This document shows positions 1 through 8,523 of a stretch of DNA of 45,909 nt, piece by piece. Source of the stretch: Acidimicrobiales bacterium (GTDB taxonomy: Bacteria; Actinomycetota; Acidimicrobiia; Acidimicrobiales; UBA8592). The translations under genes were made by a program, and so were the position numbers. Under the pieces are notes generated by a model. That model did no database searches and was not told where the DNA came from. It worked only from the letters and a program-made list of their open reading frames with translations. How positions within the stretch are numbered: the first letter of the stretch is position 1; each line of letters starts with the position of its first letter. The DNA is taken from the NCBI GenBank assembly GCA_013912105.1, contig JACERY010000014.1, forward strand, positions 1 through 45,909, given 5' to 3'.

Positions 1-1419
1 GCCATTAATAGCAGCTTCTTGAATGGTCTGGAGATTGACAATGCAAAGTCAAAGATGATTGATTGGCTTGTTCAAAATGGTTGTGGCTCTGAGAAAATTA
101 CTTATAAGTTACGTGATTGGCTTTTCAGTCGGCAGAGATATTGGGGCGAGCCGTTCCCAATAGTTTATGATGGCAATGGACTTCCTCAAGCTGTAAAGGA
201 AACGCAACTTCCTGTCGAACTCCCAGACCTAATTGACTGGGCGCCAAGGAGTCTTGATGAGAATAGCGATCCAGAACCACCATTAGGGCGTGCTTCAGAT
301 TGGGTCAATGTTGAGCTAGATATTGGCAATGGTCTTGAAACGTACAATCGGGAATTGAACACTATGCCTCAATGGGCTGGTTCTTGTTGGTACTACCTCA
401 GGTATCTCGACCCAGACAATGATAATGAATTTGTTTCAAAAGATATTGAGAAATATTGGATGTCTGGGGATACCGGAGGAGTTGATCTTTATGTTGGAGG
501 AGTTGAACATGCAGTTTTGCATCTTCTCTACAGTAGATTTTGGCATAAGGTCCTCTACGATCTCGGTTACGTTAGTTCTGCTGAACCTTTTCAACGTCTT
601 TATAACCAAGGTTATATCCAAGCGGCTGCCTATCAGGACCCTCGTGGTGTATACGTAGAAGCTACTGAAGTAACTGCGGAAGGCGATCATTTCGTATATA
701 ACGGAGAAGTTGTAAAGAGATCCTTTGGCAAAATGGGAAAATCACTTAAAAATTCTGTCACTCCTGACGAAATGTACGAAGAATTTGGTGCAGATACGCT
801 ACGCCTTTATGAAATGTTTATGGGCCCTTTAGATCAAGATCGACCTTGGGAGACTAAGTCTGTCGTTGGTTCTCAACGGTTGATCCAACGGGTTTGGCGT
901 AATTTAGTTGACGAAGAATCAGGCGAAATTAAAGTTTCCGACACTGAGCCGTCTAATGAAATAAGGCAATTACTCCACAAAACTATCCACTCCGTTACTA
1001 ACGATATGGAAAATCTAAGATTCAATACAGCTATCGCTCGAATAACTGAGTTGAATAACGAAATTACAAGGCTTCCTGAAGATACTCCAAGAGAAGTTGC
1101 CGAACAATTAGTCCTACTTCTGTCCCCTCTCGTTCCACATATAGCTGAGGAACTTTGGGAAATGCTGGGAAATAATTTAAGTGTCGTTTATGCAGATTTC
1201 CCGACGGCAGATGAGAGTTTTCTCACTCAAGACACTATTGAAATACCTATTCAGGTTAATGGAAAAGTAAAAAGCAAAATAGTAATTGCTGCTGACACGC
1301 CAAAAGAAGAGCTTCGGGATTTAGCAATTTCAAACCCGAAGATATCCTCTCTTATTTCTGGAAAGGAAATACGCAAGGAAATAATCGTAGAGGGAAAGCT
1401 TGTGAACTTTGTTGTTTAG
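1..1419 (+). CDS. leuS: Leucyl-tRNA synthetase, 3' part (5' end outside window)
   Basis: Charges tRNA-Leu with leucine in the cytoplasm. The reading frame is open from base 1, so the first possible start (TTG at 19) is internal and the N-terminal part with the HIGH motif lies upstream of the window. Visible are the LeuRS-typical RDWLFSRQRYWGEP segment, the VGGVEHAVLHLLYSRFWHK segment of the catalytic core and the signature loop GKMGKSLKNSV. The last has KMGKS in place of KMSKS, as in actinobacterial LeuRS. An anticodon-binding helical domain follows, then the C-terminal IPIQVNGKVKSKI motif. About 472 residues are present, roughly half of a complete enzyme. The following AhpD-like gene starts 32 bases after the stop on the same strand and may be co-transcribed. 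Identification is certain; only the partial state limits the entry. Confidence 0.97.
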   Translation, partial: AINSSFLNGLEIDNAKSKMIDWLVQNGCGSEKITYKLRDWLFSRQRYWGEPFPIVYDGNGLPQAVKETQLPVELPDLIDWAPRSLDENSDPEPPLGRASDWVNVELDIGNGLETYNRELNTMPQWAGSCWYYLRYLDPDNDNEFVSKDIEKYWMSGDTGGVDLYVGGVEHAVLHLLYSRFWHKVLYDLGYVSSAEPFQRLYNQGYIQAAAYQDPRGVYVEATEVTAEGDHFVYNGEVVKRSFGKMGKSLKNSVTPDEMYEEFGADTLRLYEMFMGPLDQDRPWETKSVVGSQRLIQRVWRNLVDEESGEIKVSDTEPSNEIRQLLHKTIHSVTNDMENLRFNTAIARITELNNEITRLPEDTPREVAEQLVLLLSPLVPHIAEELWEMLGNNLSVVYADFPTADESFLTQDTIEIPIQVNGKVKSKIVIAADTPKEELRDLAISNPKISSLISGKEIRKEIIVEGKLVNFVV

Positions 1420-1451
1420 AGAGTTTCTTCAACAAGAAGTAAGGTTTAAGA

Positions 1452-2321
1452 ATGGGTAGAGATGATAAATCTGGTTTATTCCTGGCGAATCCTTCAGTAG
1501 GTGAACGTTTTGGTGATTTATACGGCTCGTTTTGGTGTGATGGAAATCTTTCTCACGAGCTAAAAGAAGTTGTTCGCCTTCGGAATGCGCAACTCACAGA
1601 TTGTGGTTATTGAAAGAACGTTCGGTTTTCGCTCGCTCGTGAAGCGGGCCTCACAGAAGATAAAGCTTCAATGATTAATGCAGAGGCACTACAGAATGAC
1701 TTGCCGAACCAATGGCTTTCGATTCTTGCATTCACTGATCACTTTATACTGACTCCAGGACCTTTACCTAAAGAAATGAAAGCAGATTTAATTAAGAACT
1801 ATACAGCAACTGAGCTGACTGAAATTTCATTGGGTTTGGGGCTTTTCCATGGTTTTTCCAAAATGTTGATTGCCCTGGGGCGAGAACCCGACGATATGGC
1901 GACAACAGTAATTCCAACGCCTACGGCTCCCATAACTGATTTAGATATAGAAATTACAAAGGAACACCCGGTAGCGAATTTACTTTCTCTAACCAATAAG
2001 CTTAGGCTTTATTGGCTTCAACTTGAAGAGTCGCTTTGGTCTATGGATTCTTATCCAACGAATGAACTTAAGTACATCCGATTCCATTTAGTGAATTTAT
2101 TTAAGTTAAATAGTGAATACAGCAATTTCTATAGGATTGAAGGCTCTTCAGACACTTCTAAATCAATTGCCGACCAATTTGTTTATGATGTTAGATCAAT
2201 CACCGTCAGACAAAGAGAAGAAATAATCAATGACTTCGGGTCAGAAGGGCTTCTAAACATTATGATTTGTTTAGCGATCTACGACGGTATTTTTCGCGTT
2301 GCAGCAGTACTGGAGTCTTAG
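1452..2321 (+). CDS. AhpD-like / carboxymuconolactone decarboxylase-family protein, probable selenoprotein (in-frame TGA at 1611-1613)
   Basis: Read with TGA as selenocysteine this is a 289-residue protein. ATG 1452 is preceded by a purine-rich AAGTAAGG. Codons 1-53 include VVRLRNAQLTDCGY, codon 54 is TGA, and the frame continues KNVRFSLAREAGLTEDKAS to the stop at 2321. The TGA falls on the second position of the family's CxxC redox motif (C51-G-Y-U54). Glu39 lies 12 residues before C51, the same spacing as the proton-relay Glu of AhpD. A 7-bp hairpin begins 17 nt after the TGA. AhpD-type proteins reduce peroxides or disulfides through CxxC, and Sec-containing AhpD-like proteins are known from marine metagenomes. 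The alternative is a nonsense mutation, with only an ORF from ATG 1671 left; that would lack the active site and has no clear SD. The residues after about 75 form a long helical C-terminal half. Selenoprotein status is inference. Confidence 0.85.
1611..1649 (+). promoter_or_regulatory. UGA(Sec) codon with bSECIS-like hairpin
   Basis: TGA at 1611-1613 is followed by 17 nt and then a 7-bp stem: GCTCGCT (1631-1637) pairs with AGCGGGC (1643-1649), with one G-U pair. The loop is CGTGA with G in its second position. Bacterial SECIS elements sit inside the coding region just 3' of UGA, with a small apical loop that carries an early G and is recognised by SelB. The spacing of 24 nt from UGA to the loop fits that pattern. 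Seen by eye, not folded by program. Confidence 0.65.
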
Positions 2322-2324
2322 AAT

Positions 2325-2999
2325 TTACTGATTTCGATACGTCACGCAGTAGCCACCGCCTATTTGTGAACGATATTCATAGCTGAACCCAGAAGAACAC
2401 TTATCGTTCACGCCAATTATTTCCCAAACATTTGCATCCTGTCTTCCGTCGCAGGGTACTTCTTGAACAGGGGCAAGATCGATACAAAGTTTTGGCTGCT
2501 GTCCGGAGATTTTTGGGGTGTAACCATTCGATGGCGTGCTATCACCCGTATTTCCCCCTATAAGGAAACCAATCAGGACCGCCCCTACAATCAAAGCCAT
2601 CATGATAAATAAAGGGAGCGGTTTCATTAGTTTAGCGAATCCTCGTAACTCCATTTCGTCTTGACTTGCGACGGAAGGTTTTTGAGGCTTAGCAATGTAC
2701 TCTTCTTCTAGAAACTCTTGAGAAATTTTTCTATTCGCTTCTCGGAATGTATCTTCTTGATTCTTTCTATTTAAAGTCTGATCATAATTTTTTCGTTTTT
2801 CAGGATTAGATATTATGGTCCACGCTGCGTTGAGATCTTTCATATCTCTCTCGCGACGCTTCAATTCTTGCTGGGTAAGGCGAAGGTTGTTGTCTGGGTG
2901 AAGTAGTCGAGCTTTCTTTAGGTACTCTTTTTTGATAACGGCTATATCTGCACCGGGCCTAACGCCTAAGACGTCGTAATGATTTCTGCTTTTGCCCAC
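2325..2999 (-). CDS. Membrane-anchored J-domain (DnaJ-like) protein
   Basis: The 224-residue protein starts with a J domain (about residues 6-72) carrying the HPD motif at 34-36, which stimulates the ATPase of an Hsp70 partner. A charged linker follows, then one hydrophobic segment (about 128-150, LPLFIMMALIVGAVLIGFLIGG) and a C-terminal region of about 70 residues with four cysteines. No glycine/phenylalanine region and no DnaJ zinc-finger repeats are present, so this is a class III (type C) J protein and not the housekeeping DnaJ. The topology suggests a cytoplasmic J domain and an outside C-terminal domain whose cysteines could form disulfides. It ends three bases from the AhpD-like gene, converging on it. 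The client is unknown. Confidence 0.85.
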   Translation of the reverse strand: MGKSRNHYDVLGVRPGADIAVIKKEYLKKARLLHPDNNLRLTQQELKRRERDMKDLNAAWTIISNPEKRKNYDQTLNRKNQEDTFREANRKISQEFLEEEYIAKPQKPSVASQDEMELRGFAKLMKPLPLFIMMALIVGAVLIGFLIGGNTGDSTPSNGYTPKISGQQPKLCIDLAPVQEVPCDGRQDANVWEIIGVNDKCSSGFSYEYRSQIGGGYCVTYRNQ

Positions 3000-3072
3000 T
3001 TATTTACATCCTGCTGGTCTAACTACAGATTAATCCTTAGAATGAAGAGAAGCATTATTAAGGGATTATGAG

Positions 3073-3390
3073 ATGAGTCACTTGGTTGTTTGCCAACAAT
3101 GCAACGAATCTGAAGATTTAGAAGGTTATACAGAAGACAATCAAATTTTCGTTAAGTGTTTAAAATGCAACCATACTTGGGTACGTGACTTAACGCCTTT
3201 ATGCCCTAAGTGCCAATCCGATAAAGTCCACCCAGCTTTTGAGGCCATTGTCACGAAATCTCGTGGTACGCAGCTTTCTGTAGAGAGTTCAAAAATAATC
3301 TACTTGTGTGAAAAATGTGATTTTTCGCGTTTGCGAGACTACCAAAAACGTAATTCTCCTATAATGCCTAAGGACCTTCCTACTTTGTAG
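3073..3390 (+). CDS. Small zinc-ribbon protein with four CxxC pairs
   Basis: A 105-residue protein with CxxC pairs at C7/C10, C29/C32, C44/C47 and C79/C82, enough for two zinc ribbons (or rubredoxin-like knuckles). The rest is polar, with no membrane segment. I do not recognise a named family. Zinc ribbons of this kind bind nucleic acid or proteins. It lies between the divergent J-domain gene and murF, whose 3' end it overlaps by 11 bases in convergent orientation. Function unknown; the coding call rests on the regular cysteine spacing and intact frame. Confidence 0.75.
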   Translation: MSHLVVCQQCNESEDLEGYTEDNQIFVKCLKCNHTWVRDLTPLCPKCQSDKVHPAFEAIVTKSRGTQLSVESSKIIYLCEKCDFSRLRDYQKRNSPIMPKDLPTL

Positions 3391-4705
3391 CTCTTTTTTC
3401 TAAATCGTAAAAGAGTTGCTCTAGTCCAGTGACTCTTGATCCCTTGATAAGAACTATTGAATCTTCTCCAGTTAGGTTATTTTCATATAGTGCATCCAAT
3501 GCATCATCTAAAGTTGGAACTAAGAGGCCACCATATTCTTTAATTCCTATAGAAATTACGTTTATTCCCGATTCCTCTAACTTTTTACCTATAGCTAAAT
3601 GTTCTTGAATGCTCCTTTCACCAAGTTCTGCCATAATTCCCAAAACGGCAGTTTTGTTTTTTCGACTTGATGTCATCAAAGTATCTATAGCTGCGTTCAT
3701 TGAGGCAGGGTTGGCGTTATAAGAATCATTAATCACCATTGTTCCATCCTCTAAATGGTTGATATCCATTCGCAGTGGTGACATCTTGATTTCAGAAAGG
3801 GAACGAACAAGTTGATTTTGCTCAATCCCGAGTGCTAAACCGATCGACACTGCTGCTAGTGCATTGTGTATATTATGCCGGCCGGGGATATTTAATGTTA
3901 CGTCACTCTCACCCCACGGGGTACTCAAGCGGAAAGAGCAGCAAAAATTCTCATTGACTACAACATTTGCGGCTGAGATTACTGCATTAGCGAAACCAAA
4001 GGTTAAAACATCTGCCTTTGTCCTAGATGACATTGCACGAACGCGTTTATCATCATAATTAAGAATGGCTGTTCCAGAAGGGGGTAAACTCTCGATTAAC
4101 TCTCCTTTCGTTAACGCGATTTCTTCTTCATCCTTGAAAATTTCTGTGTGTGCTGCGCTTACTTTAGTTACAACACCGATAGTTGGAGAAGCAATTTCAC
4201 ATAATTCTTTAATTTGGCCGGGTCCACGTGCACCCATTTCTAAAACGACATGCTTCACTTTTTCATTACACCCTAGGAGGGTGAGAGGTACGCCAATTTC
4301 GTTATTATGAGAAAGTTTGCTTACCTCGATGGAATTCGTGCTTGACAGAATAGATGCTGCAATATCTTTGGTTGTGGTTTTCCCTACAGAACCAGTAATT
4401 GCAATTACCTCTCCAGTAATTTTTTTTCGTGAAATTTTTGCTATAACCTGCAGTGCTTTAAGCGTGTCTTCTACCTTGACTGAAGTGTGCTGAGGCTCTC
4501 CATGGCTAAAAAGATACGCATTAGCATTTTTTTCTAAAGCTTCGGCAACGAACGCATGACCGTCTCTTTCAGCAACAAGTGGAATAAAGAGATCACCGTT
4601 TTGTAGGGTCCGAGTGTCGATGGATACGCCTGTTATGATTACATCTCTCTCTCCATAAATTATTCCGTTAGTTGCATCTGCAACTTCCTCGATTGTCAGT
4701 TCCAT
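3380..4705 (-). CDS. murF: UDP-N-acetylmuramoyl-tripeptide--D-alanyl-D-alanine ligase
   Basis: Adds D-Ala-D-Ala to UDP-MurNAc-tripeptide in the last cytoplasmic step of peptidoglycan precursor synthesis. About 441 residues, normal for MurF. Domains in order: N-terminal UDP-binding domain (1-95, with SIDTRTLQNGDLF), central Mur ligase domain with the ATP P-loop ITGSVGKTTTKD (about 103-114), and C-terminal domain. The MurF-typical INDSYNANPASMNAAI segment is present. I chose ATG 4705; an in-frame TTG at 4714 adds three residues and has no better ribosome site. No other mur/fts genes are beside it, so murF is separated from the usual division-cell wall cluster here. The M23 peptidase upstream on the same strand is also a cell-wall gene. 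Confidence 0.93.
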   Translation of the reverse strand: MELTIEEVADATNGIIYGERDVIITGVSIDTRTLQNGDLFIPLVAERDGHAFVAEALEKNANAYLFSHGEPQHTSVKVEDTLKALQVIAKISRKKITGEVIAITGSVGKTTTKDIAASILSSTNSIEVSKLSHNNEIGVPLTLLGCNEKVKHVVLEMGARGPGQIKELCEIASPTIGVVTKVSAAHTEIFKDEEEIALTKGELIESLPPSGTAILNYDDKRVRAMSSRTKADVLTFGFANAVISAANVVVNENFCCSFRLSTPWGESDVTLNIPGRHNIHNALAAVSIGLALGIEQNQLVRSLSEIKMSPLRMDINHLEDGTMVINDSYNANPASMNAAIDTLMTSSRKNKTAVLGIMAELGERSIQEHLAIGKKLEESGINVISIGIKEYGGLLVPTLDDALDALYENNLTGEDSIVLIKGSRVTGLEQLFYDLEKRATK

Positions 4706-4805
4706 AGTAGACAAATTTGGTTAATGGAGAGTTGCCTCAGCACGGATGCTAATCGTGGTTGCCTCTTACCGGGTACAGGAATTAAAGCTGCCATTTTCAA
4801 TCAGA

Positions 4806-6002
4806 TTATGGGAGATAAGGTAGAGGATCAACTGGAACACCACTTATTCTGACTTCAAAATGCAAATGCGGACCAGTTGATAACCCCGTGCTTCCGCAAG
4901 CTCCCACCTGTTCGCCTGCAACTACATATTCTTCAAGCTGAACATAAATATTTGATAGATGGGCGTATAACGTTGACGTAGAGTTAGCGTGTTGCACGAT
5001 TACTGTATAGCCGTATCCACCGTAATACTCCGCAGTAATCACGATGCCATCTGTGGCAGATCGTATAGCGTCTCCAGTGTTGCAATTGTAGTCAACGCCA
5101 TTGTGCATTCTTGCATAGCCCAGAATAGGGTGCATTCTTAACCCAAAGAAAGATGTTCTTAATCCGGGACTCGGAAGAACCCACCCTGCTTCTGTAATTT
5201 GTCCCAAACGTGCTTCAAGTTCTGCTCGTCGTCTTGCTTCTTCTAGCTCGCGGGCTATTCTTTCTTCTTCAGCTGCAATGTAATTACTGATCTGTTCTTG
5301 TTCTTGCACTGCAGTTGCCAGCATTGAGTTCCATTGTTCTCTACGAACATCTAATTCTGCTTTGATCTCAGCTTGTTTAGTTCGTTGGATTTCTAATTGC
5401 ACCCTCACCTCTTCAAGTTCTGCTTGAATTGCGTCTGCTTCATCTTGAGCTGCTGCTGCTTTTGAAAGTAGGTACGATCTTTCTTGTTGAATCAGCTTCA
5501 ACTTATCCAGAACATCGTTAGTATCACTACTCACGAGATCTAGTAAAGCTATTTTGTGAGCAGCAACAGTTGCATCTTGAGCTTCAAACCATGCTTCAGT
5601 TCGTCTATCACTTAACCCAATATAGGATTCTACTGCGTACGCTATTGCTCGTTCTTCGAGAAGGGTTATTTCTCTTGCGATAGAGAGAAAATCTTCTTGT
5701 GCTTCGATTTTTTGAGCCAAAGCTGACTGCAGGCGCTGTTGAGAAGCTTGTTCTTTAGCTTCCTGAAGGTTAACAAGATTAGTTGCTGCCTCTAATGCAG
5801 CTACTATTTCGATATCTTCCGCTTCAAGAAGTGCTATCTCTGCCTCTGCTGCTAATTGCTCTTGACGTGCTAGCTCTCGTTGTTCTTTCGCCTGTTCGAT
5901 AGGGTCCTCTTCTTGAGCACTAATTGAACCAACAGGAATCGTTAGTAACAGAAATGTAAACATACACAATGTTAGTTTTGAAAGATGTTTCCGATTAACC
6001 AC
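4806..6002 (-). CDS. Secreted M23-family peptidoglycan endopeptidase with N-terminal coiled coil
   Basis: A 398-residue EnvC/NlpD-like protein. Residues 1-29 form a Sec signal peptide (KHLSKLT followed by a hydrophobic core ending SISAQ). Residues about 30-270 are an Ala/Glu/Gln-rich coiled coil. The C-terminal 120 residues are the LytM (M23) domain with the zinc ligands HNGVD (HxxxD) and HLHFEV (HxH). Both ligand motifs are intact, so it may be catalytically active and not only an amidase activator. Family members cleave peptide cross-bridges or activate amidases during division, outside the membrane. It is transcribed toward murF with about 100 bases between. The divergent neighbour at 6095 is metabolic. 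Confidence 0.9.
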   Translation of the reverse strand: MVNRKHLSKLTLCMFTFLLLTIPVGSISAQEEDPIEQAKEQRELARQEQLAAEAEIALLEAEDIEIVAALEAATNLVNLQEAKEQASQQRLQSALAQKIEAQEDFLSIAREITLLEERAIAYAVESYIGLSDRRTEAWFEAQDATVAAHKIALLDLVSSDTNDVLDKLKLIQQERSYLLSKAAAAQDEADAIQAELEEVRVQLEIQRTKQAEIKAELDVRREQWNSMLATAVQEQEQISNYIAAEEERIARELEEARRRAELEARLGQITEAGWVLPSPGLRTSFFGLRMHPILGYARMHNGVDYNCNTGDAIRSATDGIVITAEYYGGYGYTVIVQHANSTSTLYAHLSNIYVQLEEYVVAGEQVGACGSTGLSTGPHLHFEVRISGVPVDPLPYLP

Positions 6003-6094
6003 ATATTCATGATAGTTCGGCTACCCATAATTTAGGTTTCACTACTAATTCCTTTTTTATAATAAAAATAGGGATAAGAAGATATTGTAATTAT

Positions 6095-7066
6095 ATGGCA
6101 GAAACAGTTTTAGATGTTGACATGCTTGCTTTCGAGAATGGCAGCAAAAGTGATAGACAAGCGGTCGTCGATGGGGTTATGCAGAGCCTTAAGACAGGTT
6201 TTGTTTACACTTCTCATGATATGTCGCAGGATTTTTTGGATCAGGTTTATGGGATGCTCGGGATATTCTTTGATTTAAGCAGCGACGAAAAGCAAACTGT
6301 GACAGCAAATAATACGAATGGTCAGCGAGGCTACACAGGGCTGCTTGTAGAGACAGCGGCAATTTCAGATATCCCGGATTGGAAAGAAATGCTAAATTGG
6401 GGAATGGACCTCCCCTCTGGTCACCCTTTGAAAGCTCGCTACCCTCATAGATTCCTGAACAATATTTTCCCTGAGAATCTAGTACCGGGCATAACCGAAA
6501 CCTTAGAAACATTCCATAATCAGGTTTTAGAATTGCAATTGCGTTTCTTACGAATAATCGCTGCGGGGTTGAATGCATCGGAGGACTTCTTTGATTCATT
6601 TGTTCCGGGTGGAGCAAATTTAACTCGAGCTATTCATTACCCCGCCATGAATTTAGCTCCTAATGATACTCATCTTTGGGCAGAGGAGCATGGAGATATT
6701 AACTTGATAACAGCTCTTCCGCGAGCAACTGCACGTGGGCTTCAAATTAAGACCTCTGATGGTTGGATTGATGCGAAACCTCCTGACAATCACTTAATCA
6801 TTAACACTGGGATTATGCTCGAACATTTGACTAATGGAATCGTACCTACAGGCATTCATCGAGTAGCAGCTGATCGAGAACAACAAGGTAGCCGAATGTC
6901 AATAGTTCAATTCTGCCACCCCACTCCTTGGACTGTTCTTTCTCCGATGACAAGTTGTGTCAACGCGGAGAACCCTCAACGATTTGCCCCTATTACGGCC
7001 GCGGACAGACTAGATCAAGTCTTATGGGAAATAAATCTGATTGAAAGTAGCCGCAGGGTCGACTAA
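6095..7066 (+). CDS. 2-oxoglutarate/Fe(II)-dependent oxygenase (isopenicillin N synthase-like)
   Basis: 323 residues with the DIOX_N plus 2OG-FeII_Oxy layout. The facial triad is visible: H199-x-D201 in EEHGDINLIT and H255 in GIHRV. The 2OG-binding R267-x-S269 follows in SRMSIVQF. Members couple oxidative decarboxylation of 2-oxoglutarate to hydroxylation, desaturation or ring closure of small molecules in the cytoplasm; the substrate cannot be told. It is followed directly, with the 3' end overlapping the longest reading of the next frame, by an ABM-domain protein on the same strand. The two probably form a small operon. Confidence 0.88.
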   Translation: MAETVLDVDMLAFENGSKSDRQAVVDGVMQSLKTGFVYTSHDMSQDFLDQVYGMLGIFFDLSSDEKQTVTANNTNGQRGYTGLLVETAAISDIPDWKEMLNWGMDLPSGHPLKARYPHRFLNNIFPENLVPGITETLETFHNQVLELQLRFLRIIAAGLNASEDFFDSFVPGGANLTRAIHYPAMNLAPNDTHLWAEEHGDINLITALPRATARGLQIKTSDGWIDAKPPDNHLIINTGIMLEHLTNGIVPTGIHRVAADREQQGSRMSIVQFCHPTPWTVLSPMTSCVNAENPQRFAPITAADRLDQVLWEINLIESSRRVD

Positions 7067-7109
7067 CTTTCAGCTTTGCAACCCAATGTTTGTCTGCAAT
7101 ACTTTGTGG

Positions 7110-7517
7110 ATGTCAACACTTCTTGCTCAAGTAAAAATAAAAACTGGTTTCGAAGACCATTGGGAATCTATTGCGAAACGTGTTTTTGCTGCAACACATG
7201 AGCATGAATCCGGATGTATTCGATACGAGTACTGGAGAGGAAGCGACGAAAGGACTTATTATGTGCTTTTGTCCTTTAACTCTTTTGAGGACTTCATGAT
7301 GCACCAAGTGGCAGATTATCATCACAATACTGATTTTCGAGACTGTTTTGAAGACTTCAAACTTGAGTGGGTAGATCCCATTTCTGGGGCTTCACCCCTG
7401 AAAGAATCATCCACTTCAGGAGTAAGAGATGACCAAAAAGGTGAAGTTTGGAACCAATATGTTGAAAATCATAGTAACGAAACCCCAGATTGGTGGTCCG
7501 TTCAACGAGAAAAATGA
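7110..7517 (+). CDS. Antibiotic biosynthesis monooxygenase (ABM) domain protein
   Basis: 135 residues from ATG 7110. The domain begins immediately (LLAQVKIKTGFEDHW) and shows the ABM ferredoxin-like pattern with GCIRYEYWRG, TYYVLLSFNSFEDFMMHQ and ADYHH. The frame is open upstream to 7041, and ATG 7086 is also possible, but those extra residues do not resemble the domain. The family contains cofactor-free monooxygenases and heme- or quinone-related enzymes, and also proteins of unknown role. Residues after about 105 are a polar tail. It follows the 2OG oxygenase by 43 bases and is probably co-transcribed with it. Exact reaction unknown. Confidence 0.8.
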   Translation: MSTLLAQVKIKTGFEDHWESIAKRVFAATHEHESGCIRYEYWRGSDERTYYVLLSFNSFEDFMMHQVADYHHNTDFRDCFEDFKLEWVDPISGASPLKESSTSGVRDDQKGEVWNQYVENHSNETPDWWSVQREK

Positions 7518-7610
7518 GCACAACTATTCGCAAGTTTGCTAAAAGTTATTGGTACTTAATTTTTTCTCAAATCATTACGGATGACTTACAACGAACCGTA
7601 AGATGTATTT

Positions 7611-8519
7611 ATGACAAACCAAGTTTCAGAAATATTTAATAAATCGCTTTGGGAAGAATTCTCTGCTTTCAAATTTTCTGACATCACATATCACAAAGCA
7701 AAGGACCAAGGGACTGTAAGAATTGCATTCAATAGACCAGAAGTTCGCAATGCTTTTCGACCTCAAACTGTCGACGAACTATATCAGGCGTTAGATCATG
7801 CCCGCATGAGTACAGATATTGGTTGCATAATTTTGACTGGCAATGGGCCCTCGCCAAAGGACGGCGTTTGGGCTTTTTCTTCTGGAGGCGATCAAAGGAT
7901 ACGAGGGAAAGATGGCTATAAGTATGCCGATGGAGAATCAAGCGATTCGATTGATATCTCAAAGGTCGGACGCTTACATATACTCGAAGTTCAAAGATTG
8001 ATACGAATGATCCCGAAACCTGTTATCGCCGTTGTCCCTGGGTGGGCAGTCGGTGGAGGGCACAGCCTTCATGTAACTTGCGACTTGAGTATCGCTAGCG
8101 AAGAACATGCAAAATTTATGCAAACCGACACGGATGTAGCTAGTTTTGATGGAGGATTTGGGTCAGCGTATCTTGCACGTCAAGTTGGTCAGAAATATGC
8201 TAGGGAAATATTTTTCTTAGGTAATCAATATTCAGCGTTAGAAGCCAAGGAGATGGGAATGGTTAATAAAGTTGTTCCTCATTCTAATCTCGAGGAAACT
8301 GCGCTTCTTTGGGCTAAAAAAATTAATGGTAAATCCCCTACTGCAAACCGAATGGCAAAATTTGCCTTAAACCTTATTGACGATGGCCTTATCGGACAGC
8401 AAGTTTTTGCCGGAGAAGCAACACGCCTTGCTTACATGACAGACGAAGCTCAAGAAGGTCGTGATGCTTTTTTAGAGAAACGTGATCCGAATTGGGAACC
8501 ATTTCCTTACCACTTTTAG
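7611..8519 (+). CDS. menB: 1,4-dihydroxy-2-naphthoyl-CoA synthase
   Basis: Crotonase-fold enzyme that closes the second ring in menaquinone synthesis, converting O-succinylbenzoyl-CoA to DHNA-CoA. The 302-residue protein carries the MenB-specific features: SSGGDQRIRGKDGY, the oxyanion-hole region GWAVGGGHSLH, the active-site stretch DTDVASFDGGFGSAYLARQVGQ (split here: the D-x4-S-x-D catalytic pattern is intact) and the C-terminal FAGEATRLAYMTDEA. It is close to the mycobacterial form and differs in DVAS where DVGS is usual. No other men gene is in the window, so it is detached from the rest of the pathway. ATG 7611 has no strong SD. A general enoyl-CoA hydratase is unlikely given the family-specific C-terminus. 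Confidence 0.9.
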   Translation: MTNQVSEIFNKSLWEEFSAFKFSDITYHKAKDQGTVRIAFNRPEVRNAFRPQTVDELYQALDHARMSTDIGCIILTGNGPSPKDGVWAFSSGGDQRIRGKDGYKYADGESSDSIDISKVGRLHILEVQRLIRMIPKPVIAVVPGWAVGGGHSLHVTCDLSIASEEHAKFMQTDTDVASFDGGFGSAYLARQVGQKYAREIFFLGNQYSALEAKEMGMVNKVVPHSNLEETALLWAKKINGKSPTANRMAKFALNLIDDGLIGQQVFAGEATRLAYMTDEAQEGRDAFLEKRDPNWEPFPYHF

Positions 8520-8523
8520 TTGC

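Noticed and set aside
19..1419. Complete gene starting at TTG 19
   Set aside because: The frame is open to base 1 and the product lacks the N-terminal half of LeuRS.
1671..2321. Separate gene starting at ATG 1671
   Set aside because: The frame continues upstream through the TGA into conserved family sequence with the redox motif; ATG 1671 would give a protein without an active site and has no good ribosome site.
1452..2321. Pseudogene caused by nonsense mutation
   Set aside because: The only stop is exactly at the redox Cys, the downstream frame is intact, a hairpin follows, and the same situation recurs in a second gene at 41491.
3000..3072. tRNA or small RNA in short intergenic gaps
   Set aside because: No cloverleaf arms or TpsiC-like GGTTCGAATCC were found in any gap by eye.
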